DNA of 64,000 bases from an uncultured bacterium. GTDB taxonomy: Bacteria; Myxococcota_A; Bradymonadia; UBA7976; VGTA01. The stretch lies in NCBI GenBank assembly GCA_943788935.1, contig CALSSE010000006.1:144287-208286 (forward strand), written 5' to 3'. The position numbers were made by a program, and so were the translations under genes. The notes beneath the pieces are model-generated. The model saw nothing but the letters and a program-made list of their open reading frames with translations. It was not told where the DNA came from and searched no databases. Shown here in pieces: positions 54,945-63,144 of the stretch; the stretch's first letter is position 1; every line of letters starts with the position of its first letter.

Positions 54945-56306
54945 TTAGTTAGACTGATTGAGAAGCTTGGATAAGCTCAGTAGAGCGTGCTCGATTGAGC
55001 CTAGAACAACAGGGTGTGACTCTACCCTATGTCTCGCCTGTAAAGAGCCGATAACGTCGGGGTTTTTGAGCCTTTTTAAGCCCTCAGCGACCGCCGCTCT
55101 TACACGCCAGTCGGGATCATTTAGCTTTAGTGTGAGGGCTGACGCTAAGTCAGACAACCCTGCTGCTCCGATCGCAAGAGCTGAGTTTTTTCTAACTCTT
55201 GAGTCGTCATCTTGCAACGTCTTTAACAGTCCTTTTTTATCTTTTAATCCTCCGAGGAGTTGAGCAGCGATGGACCGATATCGTTCATCTGCCGAATAGA
55301 GCGCTTTATACACCGCTTCAAGAGCTAAGTCCCTCGGCGCTCTTTGTAATGATTTTATGATCGCTACCCTCACTTCAGAAGATTGATCGATCGCATAATG
55401 AACTAAGAGCTCTGATGACTCTCTAGCATTTAGAGCTCCAATGGCATAAGCAGCGTTTCGTCTGACTCCAACTTCTGGATCTTGTAACCTTAACGATAAT
55501 ACTGTTGCCGCGCGGGGGTCTCCTAATCGCCCAAGTCCGATCACTGCCAGTTGACGGAAGACATGTTCAGGGTGTTCAAGCGCTGATACAAAGAGATGAG
55601 CTAGGTGATGCTTGACCTGCTCTTCCTGAGGTTGACACTCAGCGGCAGCTCGTAAGACTTGAATCTGAGTCTCTTGCCCTAGAGCAGCATTACTCCATGC
55701 ATGATGTAAAGTATGACAGACTGTGTTTACAGTCTCTTTGGAGCCGAGACGAGCGAGCTCTCCAAGAGCGAAAGCAGCGGCGGCGCTGATCTCATCTATG
55801 GGGTTATAAAGTTCTTTAGAGACCTGAGAGAGGGCTCCCACAAAGCCAAGTTGACCAAGCGTGTAGAGCGCCCCTATTTTGACCTCTCGTTCATCTTCTT
55901 CTAACGCTCTCAAGAGTAGCTGTACCGCTTCTAGGTCGGTCTGCCAAGCGATCTGAGTGAGCGCCTCATTAGGATCAGCAAAACCTTGAGTCCATGATGA
56001 GGCGTCAGGCATAGCGTTAGCTCTTCGCTCTCCGATTGATAAGAGCGCGGTGAAAGCGCTCTCTCTCACCTCTTCATTAGGGTCTCGTAATTGACTGAGC
56101 AGCGCTTGGGTTGAGCGTAAGTCTCCAAGCTCACCGAGTGAGTCACAGACTAAGCTCTTTAGCTCAACGTCGCTCTCAAATCTCAATAAGGATCGAACTA
56201 ATGGAGCTACCGCCTTAGGGTCGCCTGACTCGCCGAGGGTGATAATTGCTTCAGCGAGGGTAGACGGGTCATCGGTCGAGAGTGCCCTCAACGCTTGATC
56301 AATCAT
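54945..56306 (-). CDS. HEAT/PBS-lyase-type repeat protein, cytoplasmic
   Basis: 453 residues made almost wholly of ~30-residue HEAT repeats (for example IITLGESGDPKAVAPLVRSL, CDSLGELGDLRSTQALLSQL, VIGLGRLGDPRAATVLSLRL, and SALAIGAAGLSDLASALTL), about a dozen in all. No signal peptide is visible. Such proteins bind other proteins or serve as lyase/oxidation scaffolds. It lies directly between the sigma-54 activator (20 bases upstream) and the deoxynucleoside kinase (20 bases downstream), so it may regulate or sense something for the activator; this is inferred from position only. Confidence 0.82.
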   Translation of the reverse strand: MIDQALRALSTDDPSTLAEAIITLGESGDPKAVAPLVRSLLRFESDVELKSLVCDSLGELGDLRSTQALLSQLRDPNEEVRESAFTALLSIGERRANAMPDASSWTQGFADPNEALTQIAWQTDLEAVQLLLRALEEDEREVKIGALYTLGQLGFVGALSQVSKELYNPIDEISAAAAFALGELARLGSKETVNTVCHTLHHAWSNAALGQETQIQVLRAAAECQPQEEQVKHHLAHLFVSALEHPEHVFRQLAVIGLGRLGDPRAATVLSLRLQDPEVGVRRNAAYAIGALNARESSELLVHYAIDQSSEVRVAIIKSLQRAPRDLALEAVYKALYSADERYRSIAAQLLGGLKDKKGLLKTLQDDDSRVRKNSALAIGAAGLSDLASALTLKLNDPDWRVRAAVAEGLKRLKNPDVIGSLQARHRVESHPVVLGSIEHALLSLSKLLNQSN

Positions 56307-56326
56307 AAGATCTCCTCTCTTTTGAG

Positions 56327-58288
56327 TCAGGACATACCGTATCGAGCGAGCTTCTTATGTAATCCTTCTCTAGTGATGCCTAAGGTCTTAGCGGTTTGAG
56401 TCTTATTGTTTTGATGTTCGTCTAAAGCGCGAGAGAGGAGAAGTTTCTCCAAGTATTCCATCATCTCTTTCAAAGTCCCTTGGAGCTTAAGCGCTTTTAG
56501 CATGATATCCTCTTGGGGGTCGTCAAAGCCACCGATATGAGAAGAGAGATGCTTTTGGTCGATGACGCTCTCTCCAAAGGAGCTGATCACCGCTCTCTGC
56601 ATCTCGTTTTGTAACTCGCGAACATTACCTGGCCATGAGTGGACCTGCAGACACTTGAGAGCTTGCATGGTGAAGTCATTCACCTCGCTCCCAAACTCGC
56701 GAGCATACTTTTCAAGGAAATGGCGGGCGAGGAGGATAACATCATCACCGCGATCTCTGAGGGGCGGGAGTGTGACCGGGAAGACATGCAGACGGTAGAA
56801 GAGATCTTCTCGGAAGTTTCCCTCTTGTACCATCTCCGGCAGATTTCGGTGGGTGGCGCTGATCACTCTGATGTTGATTTGCTTTGATTGATTGCTACCG
56901 AGCGGTCTAATCTCACCCTCTTGTAATACGCGAAGAAGTTTCGCTTGCAGAGAGAGCGGCATCTCACCGATCTCATCTAGAAATACGCTCCCGCCATCCG
57001 CGAGCTCAAAGAGTCCTTTTTTATCACGATCGGCTCCAGTGAAGGCCCCTTTCACATGACCGAAGAGCTCACTTTCCAAGATACTCTCCGGGAGAGCGCC
57101 ACAGTTTTGAGCGACAAAGAGTTTATCCTTACGAATACTTTGGTAGTGTAGAGCGCGAGCGATGAGCTCTTTACCCGTTCCGGTCTCGCCATTGATGAAG
57201 ACAGGAACTTTTAGATCCTTGACTCGGTGGATCTTAGTGAGGATAGAGTCCATCCCCTTACTCTCACCGATTAAGCCACTCGCTTCATCGCGGTCAGGGG
57301 CTTGCATGTAGCTCAGGCCCCCTTTTAATCGATCCTCAGCGCTCTTTAAACGATCGATCAGACGAGCGCTCTCGGCGGCGAATGATATGTTGCTCGCCGC
57401 CACTGTTAACAGCTCTAGTTCTTCTCTCGCAAAAGCGCTCAACTTGTCGCGGTTATCGACTTGAATCACACCAATAATAGATGCTCCAACCCACAGCGGG
57501 ACCACCATGGTGCTCTTCATGCCTGCAGCGAGTACTGAGACGACACCGCCAAGCTGAACCTCAACATCTGTCAAGAGGATCGCTGAGCGAGTCTCCACGA
57601 CTCTCTGTATTAAAGTTCGACTCACTGGAACTTTCACTTCACCTCCCTCACGCATAGAGGCGGAGGCGACAGGGAAGCTCTTAGTCTTGGACGCGGAGAG
57701 GGCGACCGCGATATGAGTCGCTTGGGGGAGTAGATCAAAGATAAATTGATGAGACAGTGACAGGGTCTCTTGTAGATTATAGGCTTGCCCGAACCGAACA
57801 CTATAATCGAAGAGTTTACTGATACGATCCTGTGACTTAAAGACACGGTCAGCATAGGCCCCAAGATTCGCGATGGGTGCCTCAGCGATCAATTCGTTAG
57901 GATCTAACTCCTCGGCGATGATGCTGAGGTTAATCGACTGACGACCACTCTCAGTGAGTGTCTCAAAACAGAGCTGGTCACCTGACCACAGCTCAACTCC
58001 GCCCTCATCGATTTCGCTACTCTCTCCACCTCTTTGATGAGAGCAGAGGAGAAGGTCTTCATTGGAGACCGCCATACTCGGTATAAAGAAGAGTACATTA
58101 TCAATACTCAAAAAACGACCGACTTCAGAGGGAAAGTGAATGATGTGATCTTCGTCGAAGAGTTCATCGAGAGCGAGGCTCTGTTCACCTTCATCTAGAC
58201 CATTTCGCATCAACCTAGCCGGAGGGGTATGCTGCTCTGATTCGATTTGATCACTTTGAGTTGATAGAGTAGACAGCTTGAACCACAT
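56327..58288 (-). CDS. Sigma-54-dependent transcriptional activator (GAF, AAA+, Fis-type HTH)
   Basis: 653 residues. The first ~130 resemble a degenerate FHA-like domain (IHFPSEVGRFLSIDNVLFFI). Residues ~165-315 are a GAF-type sensor (LLPQATHIAVALSASKTKSF, STMVVPLWVGASIIGVIQVD). Then a sigma-54 AAA+ domain: Walker A INGETGTGKELIARALH, the sigma-54-contacting GAFTGADRDKKG, Walker B GGSVFLDEIGEM, and an arginine-finger region (FREDLFYRLHVFPVTLPPLR). The end is a Fis-type helix-turn-helix (NKTQTAKTLGITREGLHKKL). It should bind DNA and open sigma-54 promoters in response to a small molecule or phosphorylated partner. The targets are unknown. Spacing to the neighbours is 20-40 bases. Confidence 0.93.
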   Translation of the reverse strand: MWFKLSTLSTQSDQIESEQHTPPARLMRNGLDEGEQSLALDELFDEDHIIHFPSEVGRFLSIDNVLFFIPSMAVSNEDLLLCSHQRGGESSEIDEGGVELWSGDQLCFETLTESGRQSINLSIIAEELDPNELIAEAPIANLGAYADRVFKSQDRISKLFDYSVRFGQAYNLQETLSLSHQFIFDLLPQATHIAVALSASKTKSFPVASASMREGGEVKVPVSRTLIQRVVETRSAILLTDVEVQLGGVVSVLAAGMKSTMVVPLWVGASIIGVIQVDNRDKLSAFAREELELLTVAASNISFAAESARLIDRLKSAEDRLKGGLSYMQAPDRDEASGLIGESKGMDSILTKIHRVKDLKVPVFINGETGTGKELIARALHYQSIRKDKLFVAQNCGALPESILESELFGHVKGAFTGADRDKKGLFELADGGSVFLDEIGEMPLSLQAKLLRVLQEGEIRPLGSNQSKQINIRVISATHRNLPEMVQEGNFREDLFYRLHVFPVTLPPLRDRGDDVILLARHFLEKYAREFGSEVNDFTMQALKCLQVHSWPGNVRELQNEMQRAVISSFGESVIDQKHLSSHIGGFDDPQEDIMLKALKLQGTLKEMMEYLEKLLLSRALDEHQNNKTQTAKTLGITREGLHKKLARYGMS

Positions 58289-58325
58289 AACGATGAGACC
58301 CCTATGTATAAAGTTTTGGCTTAGA

Positions 58326-60698
58326 CTAGCTCCTGAGACCAGCTAGCATCAGATCTACACTGTATACTGTACCTTTGAGGGTTGGATCATTACTGCCCTC
58401 AGCGCGCTCTTTCTCTAGAGCATCACGGGCAGCTTTCAGGGCGGTATAGTCATCTTTCTCGAGGTGACGAGCGAGCCCAAACAAGATCACATCACGTACT
58501 AGAGGGTCTTTTTCGAGGGTAAGGCGCTCTAAGAAAGCCTCTCTCGCGACCTTGGCGTTGCTAGACTGTCTAGTGAGCGTGTAGGCGGCGATAGTGCGTA
58601 GCTCAAGTTTCTCATCGCTGAGCTTTTTGGCCCATTGACTATCGCTGCTCACCCCTTTAATCGCTTCGAGCTGAATAAGGATCTCTTGATAGCCTTTTTC
58701 CCAAGTTTGATAGATGTTGAGACCACGCTCGACCTCAAAAACGAGGTTCTTTAGCTTGGTAGAGGCCTTCTGCTTTTGCTCTAGAGTTATCTCTTTTTCA
58801 CGGAGACTCTTGGGCTTTTTATTCTCTTCCTTCTCCAGATCAGCGAGGTAAGTCTTCATCGCCTCTTGGTGAGCTTTATAAGCCTCTTCACGAGCGGTTT
58901 GATAGGCTTTCTGATCTTTCTCTTTGAGCGCCTTATCGACCTTGGCTCGTTTAGGCTCAGAGGGGACCTTAACACCCTCATCTTTCAGCTTTTTGATGTC
59001 TTCCTTAAGGGTGACAGCCTCTTTGTCAGTGGCTTCTCTTTTATCGTTAGCCTCTTTGATTTGATTCTGAGTTTGCTTCACCCACTCTTGTGTCTCTTTG
59101 AGGCTCTTGCTAACGCTCTTTTGGAAACCCTTAAAGTTACGGTCTTTTTTGGTCAATAAGAGAGCGATGGTCTTTCCATATTGGACTTTAAGGTCTCGAT
59201 TACCGACATCGAGCTGTTCTAGCTTTTTATTGAAGACCTTCACGAGTGCCTTGATCGGCTTATCGCTACCGAGATAGGCGAGCTGTTGGGTCGCAGCCAT
59301 TTTATACTCGAAGAGCTTTTCATCATTACCGATAATCTTGAGGAGAGGCTTCACTGCGTCAGAGTCTCCAATCATAGCGAGCGCTCGAGCGATCGAGATG
59401 GTCTTTTGGACTTGGCCTTTCGTGAAGAAAGTTGCTTTCTTAGGATCAGCTGCGAAAGGCTCTGGATTGGCGTCGTCTTGGCCGAGAGACATAACCAAGT
59501 GCTTGACCGCAGGCTTGTATTTGAGGTCACCGAGAATCTCGGAAGACTTAGCCTCAATGAGGCCTGTATGAGCGTAATTAAAGCGATAGGCACGAGCTTC
59601 AATTTTCTCGTTCTGTCGTTTGAAAGCTTTGTGTAATGCCTTTTGTGCCATCTCCCGATTTAGGCTGTTAAGCGCTAAACGGCAATCAGAGGTTGCATTT
59701 CTACCACGAGCATCATCTAGCCATAAGCACTCAACGAGACGGCTGATCACGCCCTCTTCACTGACCTGTAGGTTAGCGAGGCCTCTAGCGGCGAGTCCTA
59801 TATAAGAGATGGGTTGAACCTCTGGCTCGGTCATCAAAATTTTACGAAGAACAGGAGCAAGTTTTTCGCGGTATTTTTCCTTGTTCTCTCTTGTCGCAAA
59901 TTGAGTGATGACTTTAATCAGAGCATTACCATACTCAAAATCGAGCTTATCTCTTTGAAGGAGCTTGATGTAAGTATCCATCTGCTCCTTGGAGTCCCAT
60001 TGACCAAAAGTATTTACAGCGATGAGTGCTGTTCGAGGAGGCTGAGCGATGTCGGTCTCCATTGCCTTCACAAATACAGCGGAGATCTTGCTGTAGAGTG
60101 GAGTTTTTTTGAATCCATCGGGGTCTTTATTATAGATTGCGCTACCGATTTTACGAAGGGCATCTACGAGCTCTTCATATCGACACTGCTCTCCTGTGTT
60201 GAAAGCGGTGATCATAGACTCAGCATAGCGAAGTCGGTTAGCATCGAGTTTTGCGTTTACAAAGGGGAGAAGGGTCGCTGCTTTCTCGTTATAGACGTTG
60301 ATCACGTCTTTACGCGCCTTCTCTAGCTCAGCGGGGGTCGCCAATTTTCTATTACTCTTTTTGAGTTGTATATAAGCGTCTTCGGCAGCTAACTGATCTT
60401 CTCTCGACTTTTGAATCGCATCGAAGTCTGCTTGATAAGCGCTATCATAATCTTCGCTAGGGGCAGATCGGTCAAGAGAGAGGAGGACGTCTACTTGGTT
60501 AAAGCTTGGTGAGAGCTCGCTTTGGCTCATAATCTCGATCTGCTCTTCAAAAGAAGAGAGCTCAGCGAGCATACCTTTGATAGTAGTTTTCCGGTCACTC
60601 TGTTCCATCTTCTCGGTCCAATCAATAGGACCTCCCATAGAACATGCATTTAACAGTAATGCCGTCGCGATAAGAATGGCGCACGAGATTTTCGGCAT
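58326..60698 (-). CDS. HEAT-repeat lipoprotein with long coiled coil
   Basis: From the ATG at 60696-60698 (GGAG about 10 bases upstream) the product is 790 residues; an upstream start would give 803. The N-terminus KISCAILIATALLLNACSMGG is a lipoprotein signal with lipobox L-N-A-C. Residues ~80-550 are helical with HEAT-like repeats (AVKHLVMSLGQDDANPE, ARALAMIGDSDAVKPLLKII). Residues ~560-680 are a highly charged Lys/Glu-rich coiled coil (NDKREATDKEAVTLKEDIKK, AREEAYKAHQEAMKTYLADL). More HEAT-like helices end the protein. It is probably an envelope scaffold. It starts the minus-strand run with the sigma-54 activator downstream. The function is unknown. Confidence 0.8.
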   Translation of the reverse strand: MPKISCAILIATALLLNACSMGGPIDWTEKMEQSDRKTTIKGMLAELSSFEEQIEIMSQSELSPSFNQVDVLLSLDRSAPSEDYDSAYQADFDAIQKSREDQLAAEDAYIQLKKSNRKLATPAELEKARKDVINVYNEKAATLLPFVNAKLDANRLRYAESMITAFNTGEQCRYEELVDALRKIGSAIYNKDPDGFKKTPLYSKISAVFVKAMETDIAQPPRTALIAVNTFGQWDSKEQMDTYIKLLQRDKLDFEYGNALIKVITQFATRENKEKYREKLAPVLRKILMTEPEVQPISYIGLAARGLANLQVSEEGVISRLVECLWLDDARGRNATSDCRLALNSLNREMAQKALHKAFKRQNEKIEARAYRFNYAHTGLIEAKSSEILGDLKYKPAVKHLVMSLGQDDANPEPFAADPKKATFFTKGQVQKTISIARALAMIGDSDAVKPLLKIIGNDEKLFEYKMAATQQLAYLGSDKPIKALVKVFNKKLEQLDVGNRDLKVQYGKTIALLLTKKDRNFKGFQKSVSKSLKETQEWVKQTQNQIKEANDKREATDKEAVTLKEDIKKLKDEGVKVPSEPKRAKVDKALKEKDQKAYQTAREEAYKAHQEAMKTYLADLEKEENKKPKSLREKEITLEQKQKASTKLKNLVFEVERGLNIYQTWEKGYQEILIQLEAIKGVSSDSQWAKKLSDEKLELRTIAAYTLTRQSSNAKVAREAFLERLTLEKDPLVRDVILFGLARHLEKDDYTALKAARDALEKERAEGSNDPTLKGTVYSVDLMLAGLRS

Positions 60699-60772
60699 GA
60701 GTTGAGTCTCCGAGTCTAAGTTGTAGGCGATGGTCAATCTAGAAGTAATCTTAAAGCTTTGTCTTCACTAAG

Positions 60773-60802
60773 TTGACATTACCCTCTCTCTAGCATGATA
60801 TA
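60773..60802 (+). promoter_or_regulatory. Possible promoter of the signal-peptidase-like gene
   Basis: TTGACA (60773-60778) is a perfect -35 hexamer. A TGATATA stretch follows after 17-18 bases, a weak -10 element. It lies in the spacer between the divergent HEAT lipoprotein gene and the signal-peptidase-like gene, in the right orientation and about 50 bases before the GTG start. Not proven by sequence alone. Confidence 0.35.
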
Positions 60803-60853
60803 GGGATCAATCATAGTGATTGGATGAGAGCTTTTAGATTTCATCAATAGTGC

Positions 60854-61354
60854 GTGAACATACACCCCAAAATAAATGAGGTCAAGGAGAGCAGTAGGCG
60901 CATGACAGGTGATTTTAATCTCATCAATACCCCAACAAAGAGTAAATGGGCCGCTCATCTCTTAAACTTAATCTTTCCGGGGGTTGGATTAATTTATTGG
61001 CGTCGGGGCACCGCTGGTCTCTATTGGTTAGGGCTATCGCTTGGTGTGAGTGTTGGTTTCATCTCCATATGGATGTTATATCCTTTCTTACCGCAGCTCC
61101 TCGCCTCATATTTAGCCTTATATTGGGGGCTCGCTCAATGGGTACTCTATGAAAAGGTCAATGCTCGAGCAGCTACTCAGAGTATATGGAGTCGCAACGT
61201 CAGTCTCCCCCCCATTTTTTGGTTTATCGATCCTCTGCCTCTCTTTAATCTCTCTAGTGATCTATATCGGGATGACTCGTGTGTACACTTTTGTTCATGT
61301 GCGAGATATGTCGATGTATCCACAGCTACTAGATGGAGATATCTTGTTGGTTGA
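60854..61354 (+). CDS. Signal-peptidase-like protein, N-terminal membrane part (frameshifted)
   Basis: 166 residues as read from GTG 60854; the ATG at 60902, with AAGGAG upstream, is a likely start. A Pro/Gly-containing hydrophobic hairpin (HLLNLIFPGVGLIYWRRGTA) and further helices (YWLGLSLGVSVGFISIWML, LLASYLALYWGLAQWVLY) make up a three-helix N-terminal region. After the C7/T6 stretch at 61207-61220 the frame becomes a non-hydrophobic tail ending YLVG, whereas the next frame continues as a hydrophobic helix and a signal peptidase domain. Removing one base gives SLPPFFGLSILCLSL and a joined protein of 326-342 residues. Fusions of this kind of N-terminus to S26 peptidases occur in this group; I infer one gene. 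Confidence 0.6.
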   Translation: MNIHPKINEVKESSRRMTGDFNLINTPTKSKWAAHLLNLIFPGVGLIYWRRGTAGLYWLGLSLGVSVGFISIWMLYPFLPQLLASYLALYWGLAQWVLYEKVNARAATQSIWSRNVSLPPIFWFIDPLPLFNLSSDLYRDDSCVHFCSCARYVDVSTATRWRYLVG

Positions 61355-61883
61355 CCGAAGAGTTCAGGCACATCAAGAGTTTAATGTCGGGGAAGTGGTC
61401 GTCTATAACTCAAATAGTACAGGAATCACGGTCTCTCGAGTTATCTCGGCTCCTAAGAGGCATGCTCGAGTTGAAGTTGTCGGCGCGCAAGTCAAGATTA
61501 TGGATCAGCCATATTATCAAGAAGCGGTGACGATTGATGTGGAGCATTTACATGGCGGTGATGTGAGAGAGTTGGATCAGTCACTGGGGTATCTTAGGCA
61601 TTATGTCGAATATCCACCGGTGAATGAACAGCTCGATGATGAGAACTATTGGCTGGTTTCAGAGCCGCTTGATCCATCGAGAGGGCAGCTCTCTCTGACC
61701 GGTCACCTTGGGAAAAATACACTTCTAGTTCTACCTGATATGAGGACCCCACCCACTAATCAGCTAGCTCATCATGGAGAGATTATCGATCGTTCTAGGG
61801 TGATCGGCAGACCTCTCATGGTCATCAGCTCATCATTTCCCCATCCCTACTCTTCGAGTCGGCAAGGGTTAAAGATAGATTGA
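61149..61883 (+). CDS. S26 signal-peptidase-like protein, C-terminal part (frameshifted)
   Basis: 244 residues as read from an ATG inside the preceding frame; a good ribosome-binding site is lacking. The S26 fold is visible: hydrophobic anchor FFGLSILCLSLISLVIYIG, the Ser motif HVRDMSMYPQLLDGDILLVD (Ser in SMYP), and EVVVYNSNSTGITVSRVISA. In active type I enzymes the general-base Lys lies in a KRV/KRI segment at that last position (VKRIIGLPGD type); here it is S-R-V-I, so the Lys is absent, and catalysis may be lost or use another residue. The later sequence (NYWLVSEPLDPSRGQLSLTG) includes a C-terminal box like the GDN/S-x-DSR motif but degenerate. Likely membrane protein; activity uncertain. 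Confidence 0.65.
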   Translation: MKRSMLEQLLRVYGVATSVSPPFFGLSILCLSLISLVIYIGMTRVYTFVHVRDMSMYPQLLDGDILLVDRRVQAHQEFNVGEVVVYNSNSTGITVSRVISAPKRHARVEVVGAQVKIMDQPYYQEAVTIDVEHLHGGDVRELDQSLGYLRHYVEYPPVNEQLDDENYWLVSEPLDPSRGQLSLTGHLGKNTLLVLPDMRTPPTNQLAHHGEIIDRSRVIGRPLMVISSSFPHPYSSSRQGLKID

Positions 61884-62006
61884 ATGATCTCTATGCTTTA
61901 TCAAATATAGAGTCGACCGCTAGCGTTTATCTGTCTAGAATGAGCGCTGAATAAATCTATGGGTCTTGATTATTAAGAGGCCCATACCCGCTTTGGAGGT
62001 TTAGCA

Positions 62007-62366
62007 ATGAACATTATATACGAAATTAAACCTGTATTGGAGTCAACGAGGAAGCTATGTTTGACTTCTCTCTGTTTAGGACTGTGTCTGGTCTCAACCG
62101 CTTACGCACAGGAGTCAACTCCTCCTGTTAAAGAGGAGGTGAATACACCGACCATGGCGCCGAGCCCATCAGAGACTTCGGCGACTAAACCCACGGTAGA
62201 GCGCGTAAGTGAAGTCAAAGAGAAGAAGGGGCGTGAGGTCAAGAGAGCTCTTAAGCCCTCACGACAAATAGTAGGTAAACGATCGAAGAGTGGAGCTAAG
62301 GGATATAAGAAGAGTGGAGCTAAGAGACTTAAGAAGAGAGGAAAAAAGAAAAAAGCGCCTACGTAG
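62007..62366 (+). CDS. DUF3108 protein, N-terminal part: signal peptide and Lys-rich linker (frameshifted)
   Basis: 119 residues as read. An ATG preceded by TGGAGG starts a signal peptide (KLCLTSLCLGLCLVSTAYAQ). A Pro/Thr linker and a strongly basic repeat region follow (KRSKSGAKGYKKSGAKRLKK). The frame closes at a TAG just after two A6 runs (62342-62354). The overlapping frame carries the folded DUF3108 domain but has no signal peptide. Removing one A joins GKKKK to RLRRFPTNRP and gives one exported 378-residue protein. On its own this piece has no folded domain. Confidence 0.75.
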   Translation: MNIIYEIKPVLESTRKLCLTSLCLGLCLVSTAYAQESTPPVKEEVNTPTMAPSPSETSATKPTVERVSEVKEKKGREVKRALKPSRQIVGKRSKSGAKGYKKSGAKRLKKRGKKKKAPT

Positions 62367-63144
62367 ATTCCCTACTAATCGGCCTGATCGGGCGTTGAAT
62401 GACCCTCCAAGTTTAGGAAAGATCCCTTTCCCCTTGGGAGAGGAGCTCACTTTTAAAGTTAATATGCTCAACGCTCACTCGGGCACCGTTACGCTTAAGG
62501 TCGGCCGGCGGGGTAAGGTCAAGGACCAAGCAGTGCTTGAGCTGAACGGGTTTGTTCAATCTAGTCCGGTCTTAGAAAACTTTTATCCTATCAGAGACAG
62601 CTTAAGAGTCTTGGTAGATGAGCGAACATTTTTACCTGTGAAAAGCGAATTCTTCCTCAATGAGAAGGGGAGGAAAGTAGAATATACGAGCGTATTTAAT
62701 CAAAAGACGGGGCGTTTAGATTGGACGAAGGTTAGAGAGGTTAAAGGGAAGCAACGCACCACAAATCTAAGCTATATAGCGCCTCACTCAATGCATCAGA
62801 CCTTAAGTAGTCTCTATGCTTTGAGGAGACTAGAACTCAAGGTAGGGATGGAGTTCGAGCAATATATTTGGGACGGTCAACGTGAACGCTTAATACTCGT
62901 CAAGGTCACTGGCGAAGAAAGAGTGCTTACCGGGATTGGTTGGATTGAAGCCTTTAAGTTAGATATTCGTGGGGCTATTACGGGAGGAATTATCTCTAAA
63001 CGGACGCTTAAACGTGCTCCGGTTAAGGGGACCGCATGGATCGCTAAAGATGCTTACCGGACTCCCATTAAAGCCATCACTCCTACTAAGCTAGGGCAAG
63101 CAGAAGCTGTGCTCAGCGCTCGGGTTGTCCAAGGGGGCGAGTGA
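62290..63144 (+). CDS. DUF3108 domain protein, C-terminal part (frameshifted)
   Basis: 284 residues as read from an internal GTG. The folded portion begins at LGKIPFPLGEELTFKVNM and shows the DUF3108 (PF11306-like) pattern: G-E-x-L/T-F-x-V in the first strand, then AHSGTVTLKVGRRGKVK, FYPIRDSLRVLVDERTFLPV, FLNEKGRKVEYTSVFNQKTG and a late IEAFKLDIRGA. Family members are exported beta-rich proteins of unknown activity, often in envelope gene clusters. The signal peptide is in the other frame, 280 bases upstream, so this was probably one gene. Its stop overlaps the next start as GTGA. Confidence 0.75.
   Translation: MELRDIRRVELRDLRREEKRKKRLRRFPTNRPDRALNDPPSLGKIPFPLGEELTFKVNMLNAHSGTVTLKVGRRGKVKDQAVLELNGFVQSSPVLENFYPIRDSLRVLVDERTFLPVKSEFFLNEKGRKVEYTSVFNQKTGRLDWTKVREVKGKQRTTNLSYIAPHSMHQTLSSLYALRRLELKVGMEFEQYIWDGQRERLILVKVTGEERVLTGIGWIEAFKLDIRGAITGGIISKRTLKRAPVKGTAWIAKDAYRTPIKAITPTKLGQAEAVLSARVVQGGE

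Noticed and set aside
59814..60326. A 170-codon plus-strand frame opposite the HEAT lipoprotein
   Set aside because: Shadow of a confident gene; no start signal or known motifs.
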